From the NCBI GenBank assembly GCA_025359945.1, contig JANYDD010000081.1, positions 1 to 60,665 on the forward strand: 60,665 bases of DNA. The letters run 5' to 3'. This document shows, piece by piece, positions 25,019-33,617 of the stretch. The stretch is from Bdellovibrio sp. (GTDB lineage Bacteria > Bdellovibrionota > Bdellovibrionia > Bdellovibrionales > Bdellovibrionaceae). Position numbers and translations under genes: made by a program. Below the pieces are notes generated by a model. That model was given only the letters and a program-made list of their open reading frames with translations, ran no database searches and had not been told where the DNA came from. How positions within the stretch are numbered: position 1 is the stretch's first letter; each line of letters begins with the position of its first letter.

Positions 25019-26217
25019 AAAAAATTATCCGGGAATGCCTTCCAGAAATCAGGAATACTTTTTCTCACCGCCGACGAATTCTGTATTTTAATTTCGGGAT
25101 TTTTAATTTTAAACAAAGCTGCCGCAAAGACCATGCGGTGATCGTCAAAGGGGTCAAACGTAAAGCTTCTAGGCTTAAAACCAATCCCTTGCCCAAAAAT
25201 TTTTAAAAAGTTTTTTTCTAATTCAAAAGAAACGCCCGCTTCTTTTAACAATTTTATGGTGCGCTCTAGCCGGTCGGACTCTTTAAATTGAATGTGATGA
25301 AACCCGGTCAGTAGGCTAGTGCCCTGGGCAAAAGAAAGCATTCCACACATCACCGGAAACAAATCTGGAGTATTTTTGAAATCAAAATCAAAGGAATTAA
25401 TTTTTTTTGCTTTCGAAACCTTTAAAACTTCTAAGCGATTTTCGCATAAAATTCCCATGCGGTTAAATAATTCTAGAAACACATGATCAGGTTGAAGTCC
25501 TGTGTCCAAAAAGGGATTCAAGACAAGGTCTCCGCCCACAGCTGCGCAAGCCGCAAATGTAAATGCCGAGCTCATATCGGTTTCACATTTAGCGAGCACC
25601 ATTGAGCCTTCGCCCAAATGTCTGTCAAAATCCGGCGGAATAAAAATTCCCGAATCAATGGTTTCCATTCGCGCGCCCCATTGCTTTAAACAGCGAATGG
25701 TCATCTGCAGGTATTCGTTTGAAACTCCGGCTCCCGGTGGGTCTAAACGGATGGTTAGACCATTGTTTCTTAGCTGTGGCCAATCCAGGCAGTTTAAAAG
25801 AAACGCACTGGCAAATTGACTAGAAATTTCATTTGAAATTCGAAGCTCTTTTTCGGGCTTTATCCATCCATTTGATTTGATTTTTAATTCGCGCTTTCCC
25901 CAATCTGTTTGAACACCCAAGTCATTTAAAATCGCCGTTAGGGTTTGATGAGGTCTTGAAAAAAGATTATCTTCGCCTTGAATAATAAATTCACCGACCT
26001 GGCGAGATAGTCGCAGCGCCAAAAAGCGAAAGGGTGCCGCGCCAAAAGAAATTTTTTGAACGGGTTTTTTAATATCTTCCAAAGCGTTTTTAAGATCCAA
26101 AACGTCTTGGGATTCGGTGTTAAATAGTAGCTGGTGCTTTGGAAAAAAAGAGCTGACGATCAAACTGCGTAAGACAATCGATTTCGAAGAATGAAGTGGT
26201 CCTGAATAACTAAACAC
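25015..26217 (-). CDS. aroA: 3-phosphoshikimate 1-carboxyvinyltransferase (EPSP synthase)
   Basis: EPSP synthase transfers the enolpyruvyl group of PEP to shikimate 3-phosphate. The 400 residues show the family blocks: SGPLHSSKSIVLRSL near the N-terminus (substrate-binding Lys), QGEDNLFSRP, ISSQFASAFLL, KCETDMSSAFTFAACAA, KESDRLERTIKLLKEAG and FDDHRMVFAAAL. It is slightly shorter than the usual 420-450 residues. It overlaps aroB upstream by 8 nt and the aroK/D/E fusion downstream by 4 nt, so ribosomes probably pass from one frame to the next. Sequence alone does not settle the glyphosate-sensitivity class. Confidence 0.96.
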   Translation of the reverse strand: MFSYSGPLHSSKSIVLRSLIVSSFFPKHQLLFNTESQDVLDLKNALEDIKKPVQKISFGAAPFRFLALRLSRQVGEFIIQGEDNLFSRPHQTLTAILNDLGVQTDWGKRELKIKSNGWIKPEKELRISNEISSQFASAFLLNCLDWPQLRNNGLTIRLDPPGAGVSNEYLQMTIRCLKQWGARMETIDSGIFIPPDFDRHLGEGSMVLAKCETDMSSAFTFAACAAVGGDLVLNPFLDTGLQPDHVFLELFNRMGILCENRLEVLKVSKAKKINSFDFDFKNTPDLFPVMCGMLSFAQGTSLLTGFHHIQFKESDRLERTIKLLKEAGVSFELEKNFLKIFGQGIGFKPRSFTFDPFDDHRMVFAAALFKIKNPEIKIQNSSAVRKSIPDFWKAFPDNFL

Positions 26218-27220
26218 AAGCTTGCCTTTTCCATTCGTTCTTGAACATTTGGATGGAAATTTTTTCTCTAACGACTTTGCCGGGTTTTAGAATAAAGGTC
26301 TCTTCAATTTTGTGTGGGCTCACTAATTTTTTGTCCTGAAGCAGTTCGAAATGGGGGTTTGAAACTAAATTTAAAAAAGTTCGTTTTTGATGAAAGGCTT
26401 GGGACATCTGGGGTGCCGCTAATATTAAAATTTTGATTTTTTCATATTCGATTTGAGACAAATATTTTTTCTTAAGACTCCAATCCAGCGCAAACAAGAC
26501 TCCGAAAAAAACCGCTTTGCCGTGGGGCAAGCTCAAACGAGACTCCAAAACATGACCCACAGAATGGCCTAAATTCAAAACTCTTCGAAGTCCTTTTTTT
26601 TCGAAAGGATCTTTGGCGACGATTCGCATTTTAGCGCTGACCAGGTCAGGTAGGACTAACCAAAAATTTTGATCTATTTTTTTCCAAAGCGATCCCCCGG
26701 AAATTAAACCCATTTTCAAGACTTCACCCCAGGCTTCTTGAATATTTGAGGACGGCAGCTGATCAATCACTTCGGCCACAATAAAAACATGTTTGGCAGG
26801 GTAGAAAGTTCCCAACTGATTTTTAATATCCAAAAAATTAAGGGCAGTCTTTCCGCCGTGGCTGGAATCCATTGCCGCCAAAGCCGTGCTAGGAATGTGC
26901 ACTAAGCCTACGCCGCGTTTGTAGATGCTAGCTAAAAAGCCAACAAAGTCTCCGACACTGCCGCCACCAAATGACAAAAAAGTAATCTCGGCACAAGGCA
27001 GTCCGCCGGTGGCCTTTAATGCCAAAGGTAAAACATCCCGAATACTTTCAAGACTTTTTAATTTTTCCCCAGATTTCAATGCTATTTTATTTGGAAACGT
27101 CTTCAAAAACTTTGGATATTTTTTTTCAAAAATCGAATCGTAGAATAAAAATGAGCCCTTCGTTATGGGAATTTTTTCTAGCCGCTTTAAAAAGATAACT
27201 TCAGTTTCTAGAGTCTCCAA
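26210..27220 (-). CDS. aroB: 3-dehydroquinate synthase
   Basis: AroB converts DAHP to 3-dehydroquinate with NAD and a metal ion. The 336-residue product has the NAD/substrate blocks FGGGSVGDFVGFLASIYKRG, IPSTALAAMDSSHGGKTALN, and the metal ligands in EVLKMGLI (Glu), LNLGHSVGH (His) and LPHGKAVFFG (His). I set the start at TTG 27220. It has a strong Shine-Dalgarno (GGAGG, 7-8 nt upstream) and overlaps the ung stop by 13 nt, whereas the longer frame up to 27457 lies inside ung and has no AroB-like sequence. It heads the aroB-aroA-aroKDE-aroC run. Confidence 0.94.
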   Translation of the reverse strand: METLETEVIFLKRLEKIPITKGSFLFYDSIFEKKYPKFLKTFPNKIALKSGEKLKSLESIRDVLPLALKATGGLPCAEITFLSFGGGSVGDFVGFLASIYKRGVGLVHIPSTALAAMDSSHGGKTALNFLDIKNQLGTFYPAKHVFIVAEVIDQLPSSNIQEAWGEVLKMGLISGGSLWKKIDQNFWLVLPDLVSAKMRIVAKDPFEKKGLRRVLNLGHSVGHVLESRLSLPHGKAVFFGVLFALDWSLKKKYLSQIEYEKIKILILAAPQMSQAFHQKRTFLNLVSNPHFELLQDKKLVSPHKIEETFILKPGKVVREKISIQMFKNEWKRQACV

Positions 27221-27918
27221 TCGACGGCCTCCAATTTTTTCTGGGTCAAAAAATTGTTGGCTTTTGAAAAGGGTTTTGACCCTAAGAATCCTCGATACGC
27301 AGATAAAGGCGAAGGGTGCACGGACTGCAACACCAAATGTTTTACCGTATCGATCAAATGAATTTTTTTCTGAGCTTGGCTTCCCCAAAGCATAAAAACA
27401 ACATGCTGCTTTTGTTCTGAAATCACTTGGATCACGCGATCGGTCCAAGTTTTCCACCCCTGATTTTGATGCGACCCTGGTTTGCCGGATTCGACGGTCA
27501 AAACACTGTTGAGCAAAAAAACCCCACTTTTAGCCCACTTTTCTAAATACCCAGAACTGGGTCGAATCACTCCGACATCAGTTTCTAATTCTTTAAAAAT
27601 ATTCATCAGCGAGGGTGGTGGTCTTTGGCCAGGAGGAACCGAAAAACTAAGACCATGCGCTTGACCCGGTCCGTGGTAAGGATCTTGACCCAAAATTACA
27701 ACTTTTAATTTTGTCAATGGAGTCAGCCGAAAGGCTTCGAAATAATTTTTTTTCTCTGGAAAAATGACTTTATTTTTTTGATATTCGGCCTTTAAAAAAA
27801 GTTTCAGTTTAATCATATATTCTTTTTGAAATTCAGTTTCCAAAAATGGACTCCAGCTTTGTTCTAGGCCGCTTTTTGACGCAGTTTTGGTCGGTGCGAG
27901 GTCGATTTGTTTTTGCAT
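27208..27918 (-). CDS. ung: Uracil-DNA glycosylase
   Basis: Ung excises uracil from DNA. The product of about 236 residues has the water-activating GQDPYHGPGQAHGLSFSV motif, the uracil-binding LLNSVLTVE segment and the His-containing HPSPLSAYRGF loop. The ATG at 27918 (MQKQIDLAPTK) gives the usual family length; the frame is open 53 codons further upstream but that extension is unlike Ung. It lies immediately upstream of aroB, with a 13-nt overlap, so the repair gene may supply the promoter of the aro operon. Confidence 0.95.
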   Translation of the reverse strand: MQKQIDLAPTKTASKSGLEQSWSPFLETEFQKEYMIKLKLFLKAEYQKNKVIFPEKKNYFEAFRLTPLTKLKVVILGQDPYHGPGQAHGLSFSVPPGQRPPPSLMNIFKELETDVGVIRPSSGYLEKWAKSGVFLLNSVLTVESGKPGSHQNQGWKTWTDRVIQVISEQKQHVVFMLWGSQAQKKIHLIDTVKHLVLQSVHPSPLSAYRGFLGSKPFSKANNFLTQKKLEAVDWRL

Positions 27919-28271
27919 AAATCTTTGATTACCACTCGCGCGGGGGCTTTTAACAGCAAAAATTATTTCAATTGGTTTCGTATGTAAGTCTTGAAGGAGT
28001 TTTGAAAATATCTGGGTGGGGGTAAAAACACTGTGCCAAACTCTAAGGACAAGGTGTCGTTCCCGTGTCGTTCGCACAAATACTTTTTCAATACCCTCCC
28101 AATATTAAACGGCTCAAAGTGTGCCGTCTCGACTTTAGATAAGTCTCAAAATGAGAAATCTAATTTTTAAATCGAACTCATTGGCTTTTATTGAAAAACG
28201 ACAAACTAGACCAGCCTTGACCTGAAAAAAGTGAGCTCTATTGATATAATTAATAATGGAAGGAGCACTTT
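27919..28271. other. Divergent intergenic region, about 350 bp
   Basis: It separates ung/aro (leftward) from the 132-residue gene (rightward). I see an 11-bp-spaced duplication of GTGTCGTTC (28054-28062 and 28065-28073), a small inverted repeat ACGGC/GCCGT (28109-28113 and 28123-28127), and a promoter at its right end. Part of the left side stays open in the ung frame, but nothing supports an N-terminal extension. Confidence 0.4.
28222..28250 (+). promoter_or_regulatory. Extended -10 promoter of the 132-aa gene
   Basis: A perfect TATAAT (28245-28250) is preceded by TGA to give an extended -10 (TGATATAAT). The -35 is poor: CTGAAA at 28222-28227 with 17-bp spacing; a better TTGACC at 28217 is 22 bp away, too far. 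The start codon at 28272 has an excellent GGAAGGAG Shine-Dalgarno, so the leader would be only about 15 nt. Confidence 0.55.
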
Positions 28272-28670
28272 ATGGAATTCCAAAAAAACAAGCAACTTCA
28301 AGGTATAGACCCTGAAATTAGCGCCTACATTTACCAACTTAGTGCCGAATTCCAAGCCTTCTCGACGCCCGATACTAAGATTGAGGTCGTCGCAAAAGAT
28401 CCCCTAGAGCTTCAGAATGCAGAGGCTCTTTCGGAAGAGCTGCCGCCTAAAGACGTTTTAAAAGACATGTACCGAATTGGGATTCTGTTGTCAGACAATG
28501 GAACTAATATCGAGGCCGAAGCTCTTCATCAAAATATTTTTGAAGCTATTCGACTAGCGAAAGAAAAATTATTAATCACCCTTAACGAAATTAGCGACGA
28601 ATTGATTAGCAAAAACGACCGACATAAAGAAATCAAAGAAGCTTTGGATGGATCGGACAACCAACATTAA
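28272..28670 (+). CDS. Hypothetical small cytoplasmic protein, 132 aa
   Basis: The protein is acidic and strongly helical, with no signal peptide, cysteine or recognised motif. The second half (AEALHQNIFEAIRLAKEKLLITLNEISDELI) looks like one or two amphipathic helices, as in small regulatory or chaperone-like proteins. It has an excellent Shine-Dalgarno (GGAAGGAG) and its own extended -10 promoter, which support expression. It overlaps the convergent transketolase stop by 4 nt. Function unknown. Confidence 0.75.
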   Translation: MEFQKNKQLQGIDPEISAYIYQLSAEFQAFSTPDTKIEVVAKDPLELQNAEALSEELPPKDVLKDMYRIGILLSDNGTNIEAEALHQNIFEAIRLAKEKLLITLNEISDELISKNDRHKEIKEALDGSDNQH

Positions 28671-30691
28671 ATTCCTGTAAGAATTTTTTCTGCAGCCAAG
28701 CAAATGCTTTCGCAATCCAATCCGTGTAATTTGTAAAGTTCTGATGATTTATAGGCACTTTGTCCGAAAGTTCCATTCACCCCTAAAATCTGGATTTTTA
28801 TGGGGTGACCAAGCTGTGCAAAGGTAGCCGCTAAATGTTCTCCGAATCCGCCTAATTTCTGATGGTCCTCGACAGTGATAACTTTATAGTTAGCCTTTTC
28901 GAAGGCTTGCGAAAGTCCCTGAATGTCTAAAAGGTTCAGGCACGAGGGGTTCACCAAAACTACGCCGTAACCTTTTGCTGAAAGTTTTTGTGCGGCTTTA
29001 TAACCCTCATACAACATTGATCCTGCAGCGACGATGGCAACGGTTTTTTCTGGTGATAGAGCTTGCGAAAATACGGTTTGAGACTTTCCCGCTTTATACA
29101 CAGGTTCATCCACATATTTCAGCGGAAAATTTTCTCGTCCCAGAAAAAATACGCTTGTCTTAGGAACTTTAGAATTTCGAACATCGTGGGCGAACTGTTG
29201 GCCAACTTGGCCCATAAGATCCTTAGCTTCCGAAGCACAAGTTAATGCAAAAACCTGAATATTAGGTATCGACTGCAGCATTGACAGGTAAGTCAGTGCC
29301 TGATGAGAAGCCCCATCCGCAGCATCCTGAAATCCTGTGTGCGAGAAAACACAAATCATAGGAGCTTGTGAAAGTTGAGCCATCGTCAATGGCAGCGCAC
29401 CTTTGGTGACTCCAAACTGCGAAAAAGTATCCACCACGGGAATAAAACCAGCTTTCGAAAAGCCAGCCGCCACTGAAATCATATTGGATTCAGCGACGCC
29501 CACATCGAAAGTATCTGCCGGGAATTTTTTTTGAAACGCCGCAAGACCGGTCGAACCGGGCAAATCCGATGTCAACGAGACTATGGGCAAACCACTTTCG
29601 CGAAGCTCGATCAGGCTTTGCGAAATTCCAACTTGAATTTTATCTTCCGGTCCCAAAAGACTGGGCTCTTTTTTTTGATTTTTTTCAATTTCATTAAGCT
29701 CCGCAATCCAATTTTCAAAGAACTCTGGCATGGCGGTATTGCCTAAAATTTCCTGAAGAAACATTTTAAGTTCTTTTGGCGATTTTAACGGGAAACCGTG
29801 CGCTCCGGATGAGGACTGGGCGGTTTGTTTAGTGCCAAATCCTTTAATTGTTTTGGCGTGAATAACGACGGGCTGTTTCGGGTTATGCCGGACCAATTCA
29901 ACCGCTGTCTCGAATGTTTGGTAACAGCTTTGCAAGTTGTGTCCGTCTGCCAAATCCAGTTTTTTCCATCCCAAGGCCGCAACCGCTGCAAATGTCGGGT
30001 TCATTGAAAAACTATCCTGATCGATGCGCCCTGACAGTTTAGTGTTGTTATCACTGATGACCAAAATAAAAGGAGCCATCAGACCACGTTCGGCGAATCC
30101 AGGAATGGAAGCTAAAGCTTCCCGGGCTTCTCCCTCCATACAGGCACCGTCTGAAATGGCAGTAACAGTAACCCTATTTAGGCCCAGTCGAGCATCGGCC
30201 ATGGCCAAGCCTTGGGACTGAGGCAACGCAGATCCTAAGGGGCCGTTACTTAAATAAACTCCCTCGGGAAACAAATGGGATTCGCCGTGTCCGCACAAAG
30301 GACTATCGATGGATCGAAATTTTTTTAGATCTTCTAATTTCAGCTTCGGAAATCCGTAAGCGGCTTTCAATGCGTAAAGTCCGTTCTCGCAGTGGCCTGC
30401 ATCGTTGATCAAATGAAAAAGCTGGAACCAATCTTTTTTCTGCTTTTCGGCTTCTAGAAAAACAAACCCATGGATTGCCGACATTAAATCGGCAAATGCC
30501 GCCGGGCCTCCAAAGTGACTAGCAGCTCCACCCAAGACGGCGTACATATCCATCAAGGCTACCAATGCGCGGGTCATTTTTGGATCGGCTAATTGAACGG
30601 ATTCGTTTTTTAAATTGCGTATGACTGTGGGAAAGAGCGGGGTCGTCCGGCTTGGGGGGGCCAGTTCAGACTTGATCGGCAACACTTGCAT
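28667..30691 (-). CDS. tkt: Transketolase
   Basis: Transketolase moves two-carbon units between sugar phosphates with thiamine diphosphate. The 674-residue protein has the two-domain layout: N-terminal ThDP/Mg segment ISDGACMEGEAREALASI with a downstream DNN (ISDNNTKLSGR), CGHGESHLFPEGVYLSNGPL upstream of it, and C-terminal PYR region DVGVAESNMISVAAGFSKAG with the activating Glu. KTIKGFGTKQTAQSS... and SHTGFQDAADGASHQA are family-like. The N-terminal 60 residues and several blocks diverge from typical enterobacterial TktA, so the exact substrate is less certain. It could supply erythrose-4-phosphate to the nearby DAHP synthase. Confidence 0.88.
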   Translation of the reverse strand: MQVLPIKSELAPPSRTTPLFPTVIRNLKNESVQLADPKMTRALVALMDMYAVLGGAASHFGGPAAFADLMSAIHGFVFLEAEKQKKDWFQLFHLINDAGHCENGLYALKAAYGFPKLKLEDLKKFRSIDSPLCGHGESHLFPEGVYLSNGPLGSALPQSQGLAMADARLGLNRVTVTAISDGACMEGEAREALASIPGFAERGLMAPFILVISDNNTKLSGRIDQDSFSMNPTFAAVAALGWKKLDLADGHNLQSCYQTFETAVELVRHNPKQPVVIHAKTIKGFGTKQTAQSSSGAHGFPLKSPKELKMFLQEILGNTAMPEFFENWIAELNEIEKNQKKEPSLLGPEDKIQVGISQSLIELRESGLPIVSLTSDLPGSTGLAAFQKKFPADTFDVGVAESNMISVAAGFSKAGFIPVVDTFSQFGVTKGALPLTMAQLSQAPMICVFSHTGFQDAADGASHQALTYLSMLQSIPNIQVFALTCASEAKDLMGQVGQQFAHDVRNSKVPKTSVFFLGRENFPLKYVDEPVYKAGKSQTVFSQALSPEKTVAIVAAGSMLYEGYKAAQKLSAKGYGVVLVNPSCLNLLDIQGLSQAFEKANYKVITVEDHQKLGGFGEHLAATFAQLGHPIKIQILGVNGTFGQSAYKSSELYKLHGLDCESICLAAEKILTGI

Positions 30692-30821
30692 AGAATTTTC
30701 CTTTAAAGAACTTTTGATGACCTTTTGAAGACCTTTGAATCTTCTAGCTCGACTTGGAAGAAAAAGCCACTTCAGCAGTTAGTCTAAAATCCGCTTCGAG
30801 AATCTCCAAAAAATTTTTAAA

Positions 30822-30851
30822 TTGCTCAAAGTTGATTTTTAAAGTTATAAA
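30822..30851 (+). promoter_or_regulatory. Candidate promoter of tatA
   Basis: TTGCTC (30822-30827) and TATAAA (30846-30851) are 18 bp apart. The ATG at 30857 lies 5 nt after the -10 and no Shine-Dalgarno precedes it, so the mRNA may start at the start codon. Confidence 0.5.
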
Positions 30852-30856
30852 ATCTT

Positions 30857-31144
30857 ATGGGCGGATTTAGTTTTACTCATCTTTTAATTTTGGTCATTAT
30901 TGCGATGATTTTCTTTCGGCCACAAAAAGTGGGCGAGGTTGGGAAATCACTTGGTAAGGCGCTTCGAAACTTTAAAGAAGGTCTTAGTGAAGTGGACGCC
31001 GACTTTAAAGAAGTTCGTCCGGACAAAAAAGAATCAGCTCCGCTAGTGAATCAGTCTACCCACGTAACTCACGTAACTGATGAATCGCAGGCTTCTTCTT
31101 CGTCATCGTCTTCAGAAAATAAAAAGAAAACTAACCAGACTTAG
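30857..31144 (+). CDS. tatA: Sec-independent protein translocase TatA family
   Basis: TatA/E forms the pore of the twin-arginine pathway that exports folded proteins. The 95 residues begin with a membrane helix (FSFTHLLILVIIAMIFF), a hinge RPQKVGEVGKS and an amphipathic helix (LGKALRNFKEGLSEV), followed by an acidic, Ser-rich tail (QASSSSSSSENKKKTNQ). The usual GPxKLP hinge reads RPQKVG. TatA fits better than TatB by the short length and the LGKALRNFK segment. No tatB or tatC is adjacent. The next gene starts directly after its stop (TAGATG). Confidence 0.9.
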   Translation: MGGFSFTHLLILVIIAMIFFRPQKVGEVGKSLGKALRNFKEGLSEVDADFKEVRPDKKESAPLVNQSTHVTHVTDESQASSSSSSSENKKKTNQT

Positions 31145-31996
31145 ATGGTAATTTTCTTAGCATCTTTTCTGCTGGCGGCAAAAATATACGCTGTCCAAGT
31201 TCATGAAACCCCTCCAAAAGATTTAGCATCCGACTGTGTTGCAAGGCTTACTTATTTTCCGGGAAAAGCAGACAAAGAAATTCTGACAAAAGCTTGTCAG
31301 AAAGCCATCGTGTTTTCTGCTTGCGAAAGTGTTTTAAAAGTTCCTATTTTTCATTACGAAAAAAAGGGTTCGCATGCGTCTCAACAAAAAATTTTAGTTT
31401 TTTCTTTGATTCACGGAAATGAAACACCCGCTGGTAGTGTGGGTCGCCTGTGGATGGAGCGTTTAGAATCCATCGATCCGCGAAACACTTGGAGAGTCAT
31501 TCCGATTTTAAACCCTGATGGCGTCAAATTGAAAACTCGAACTAACGCCAATAAGGTTGACGTGAATCGAAATTTTCCGACAAAGGATTGGTCCGAAAAA
31601 GCATTGGCCTACTGGAAAAAAGAATCAAACTCTAGTCCCCGGCGATTTCCGGGAAGCTCCTCAAATAGTGAGCCCGAAACCGCATGTGCCATCAAGCACA
31701 TCGAGGATTTTAAACCCGATCTTATTGTTTCAATCCATACCCCACTTAAGGTTCTTGATTTTGATGGGCCCAAGGTAAAGCCACCTAAGTTTGATTATTT
31801 GCCCTGGAAAAATTTAGGAAATTACCCCGGCAGTTTGGGCCGTTACATGTGGCACGAACGGAAAGTTCCCGTTTTAACGATGGAGCTGAAAGAGGACCTA
31901 CCCCCTTCTCAGCAACCGTTTTTACAGCTTCAAGATATCATTGGTTATCTGACTAGCCTGGATATTCCGCGATCAAAAATAGTCGAAAAAAAATAA
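31145..31996 (+). CDS. M14-family zinc carboxypeptidase, murein peptide amidase-like
   Basis: The 283-residue protein has a signal-like N-terminus (MVIFLASFLLAAKIYA). It then shows the M14 zinc site: LIHGNETPAG (His and Glu ligands), the substrate Arg in VDVNRNFP, the third ligand His in VSIHTP, and the catalytic Glu in LTMELKE. MpaA-type M14 enzymes cleave the gamma-D-Glu-diaminopimelate bond of murein peptides, which fits cell-wall recycling or degradation of prey wall; this substrate is inferred. It starts directly at the tatA stop and is probably co-transcribed with tatA, but its signal lacks a twin-arginine motif. Confidence 0.85.
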   Translation: MVIFLASFLLAAKIYAVQVHETPPKDLASDCVARLTYFPGKADKEILTKACQKAIVFSACESVLKVPIFHYEKKGSHASQQKILVFSLIHGNETPAGSVGRLWMERLESIDPRNTWRVIPILNPDGVKLKTRTNANKVDVNRNFPTKDWSEKALAYWKKESNSSPRRFPGSSSNSEPETACAIKHIEDFKPDLIVSIHTPLKVLDFDGPKVKPPKFDYLPWKNLGNYPGSLGRYMWHERKVPVLTMELKEDLPPSQQPFLQLQDIIGYLTSLDIPRSKIVEKK

Positions 31997-31997
31997 C

Positions 31998-33617
31998 TTA
32001 ATAATACGGATTTTTTAAAGTTCGAATCTTTGCAACGTTTGGAATTTTCGCCGCTGTTTCTTGAATTCTGGCCTCTTCGCCAACTAAAACGATCACCATA
32101 TCATGTGTTGAGAAGCCTCGTTTTAGAGCGATTTTGGCGTCCTCCACATTGAAGTCGTTGAGCTGATTAAGCTTCTGTAGTTTAGTCATCGGGCGAAAAC
32201 CATAAAGCTCCTTCTTGATCTTTCGGTCCAAAGTGTTTGAAGCCGAATCGTACAGGGCCAGTTTATTAGTGTCGGACTCTTTGAATATATCAAATTCTTT
32301 GCCTAAAAGTGGGCCAAAAAAATCAGCGGAATTTTTTAAGGTTTCTGCTGGAAAATGATTAGTAAAATCCTGCAAATCACTTTCAGAATTAAAATAGTTT
32401 TTCAAAAGCGCGATAGAACTCAAGGTGTTTTTTGTCAAAAAGTCATCAGCCTCGTTAGGGCCTTTTGGCACTACACGTGGGGTGAAAAAAGCTCTAAGGA
32501 TTCCAAAGTCCTCGCCCGTATATTCAAAAGATCCGCCCGCTACGTATGTCCAACCGGTCAACTCGCGAAGCACATGATACAATCTAGACGACTGACCTTC
32601 GTTCAAAGGCTTAAGGGCCGTGGTAATAATATCTGCATCTGGTGAACGATGATCGGGAGCTCGAAAGCCCAACAAAGTTATCGAAGACCTGGGATTGGCA
32701 AAGGGAACTAAAACGACCTCGCGTCCCTTGAGTTCTGGAATTGCAGGGACAGAAAAAATCTTAAAACCTTGCCCTGCTTGTACTTTGCTGAATGAATTTG
32801 CTAAAGCTCGTTTTAGGGCATGTTCTGAAAAGTCAGAAGCAATAAAAAACCTAAGGTCGTTCACTCGGACTATATTTAAAAACAAATCTTTTAAGTCTTT
32901 TGCACCAATGGACTCGACGCTGACCTGATTTCCAGCTGATGAAAAGCTTTTTGGATGGTCTTGATAAAGCCCTCGCAATAGCGCTCGGGTGGCCAGATCT
33001 CTTGGATTTTTTTCCGAAAAAGAAAGTTGGGATTTTATTTCAGATTTTAATAAATCCCACTCGGCCGGTTCAAAGTTTGGGTTGATGAATATTTTTGCAA
33101 GCTGATCAAAAACTTTTTTGTAATTGGCGGAAATGAAAACACATGAAATTCTAGTAGTTTGGTAACCTACCGTAAGCTTAATTTCTGAAATTCCCAATTT
33201 GGCAAGACTAGCGCTAAAATTTTCGTTACTTAAACCGTCGGCTCCGCGAAGCATTAACTTAAAAGTAGCTTCGGTCAGCCCCAATTTATCTGGCTTATCC
33301 TGTACGAACCCATTGTCGACTACGATTTCAATCATGGATAATTTCTTTTTTCCCGGTAATGCCTCAACAAAAGTATTGGTTTTAATAAACTCACGAACGG
33401 CTTTTATTTCGGGACTAAGAGCTTCCTCAGCCTTGGCTTCGATTTCCTCGGGCGTGAGACTTGGATCCGATGTTGTTGGGGGATCATCGATCTCGAAAAC
33501 CTCGCCTGTAATTGCTGATGGTTTGGCAGGTGCAGGGTCTGCGGAAAAAGCACTTGAACAAAAAGCCAAAGACAAAACTAAACCTAAAATAAATAACGAT
33601 AAATTATTTGTTTTCAT
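31998..33617 (-). CDS. M16-family peptidase homologue without catalytic zinc motif
   Basis: The 539-residue protein has a signal peptide (LSLFILGLVLSLAFCSSAFSA) and a Pro-rich mature start. The remainder follows the M16 two-domain fold (ELTGWTYVAGGSFEYTGEDFG, IPNVAKIRTL-type end), but the HxxEH zinc motif is absent. Such partners pair with a catalytic M16 subunit, as in processing peptidases. The catalytic partner is the upstream gene, whose end overlaps this start by 14 nt, so I infer a two-subunit periplasmic peptidase. The Cys in AFCSSAFSA is close to a lipobox but lacks the expected spacing. Confidence 0.82.
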   Translation of the reverse strand: MKTNNLSLFILGLVLSLAFCSSAFSADPAPAKPSAITGEVFEIDDPPTTSDPSLTPEEIEAKAEEALSPEIKAVREFIKTNTFVEALPGKKKLSMIEIVVDNGFVQDKPDKLGLTEATFKLMLRGADGLSNENFSASLAKLGISEIKLTVGYQTTRISCVFISANYKKVFDQLAKIFINPNFEPAEWDLLKSEIKSQLSFSEKNPRDLATRALLRGLYQDHPKSFSSAGNQVSVESIGAKDLKDLFLNIVRVNDLRFFIASDFSEHALKRALANSFSKVQAGQGFKIFSVPAIPELKGREVVLVPFANPRSSITLLGFRAPDHRSPDADIITTALKPLNEGQSSRLYHVLRELTGWTYVAGGSFEYTGEDFGILRAFFTPRVVPKGPNEADDFLTKNTLSSIALLKNYFNSESDLQDFTNHFPAETLKNSADFFGPLLGKEFDIFKESDTNKLALYDSASNTLDRKIKKELYGFRPMTKLQKLNQLNDFNVEDAKIALKRGFSTHDMVIVLVGEEARIQETAAKIPNVAKIRTLKNPYY

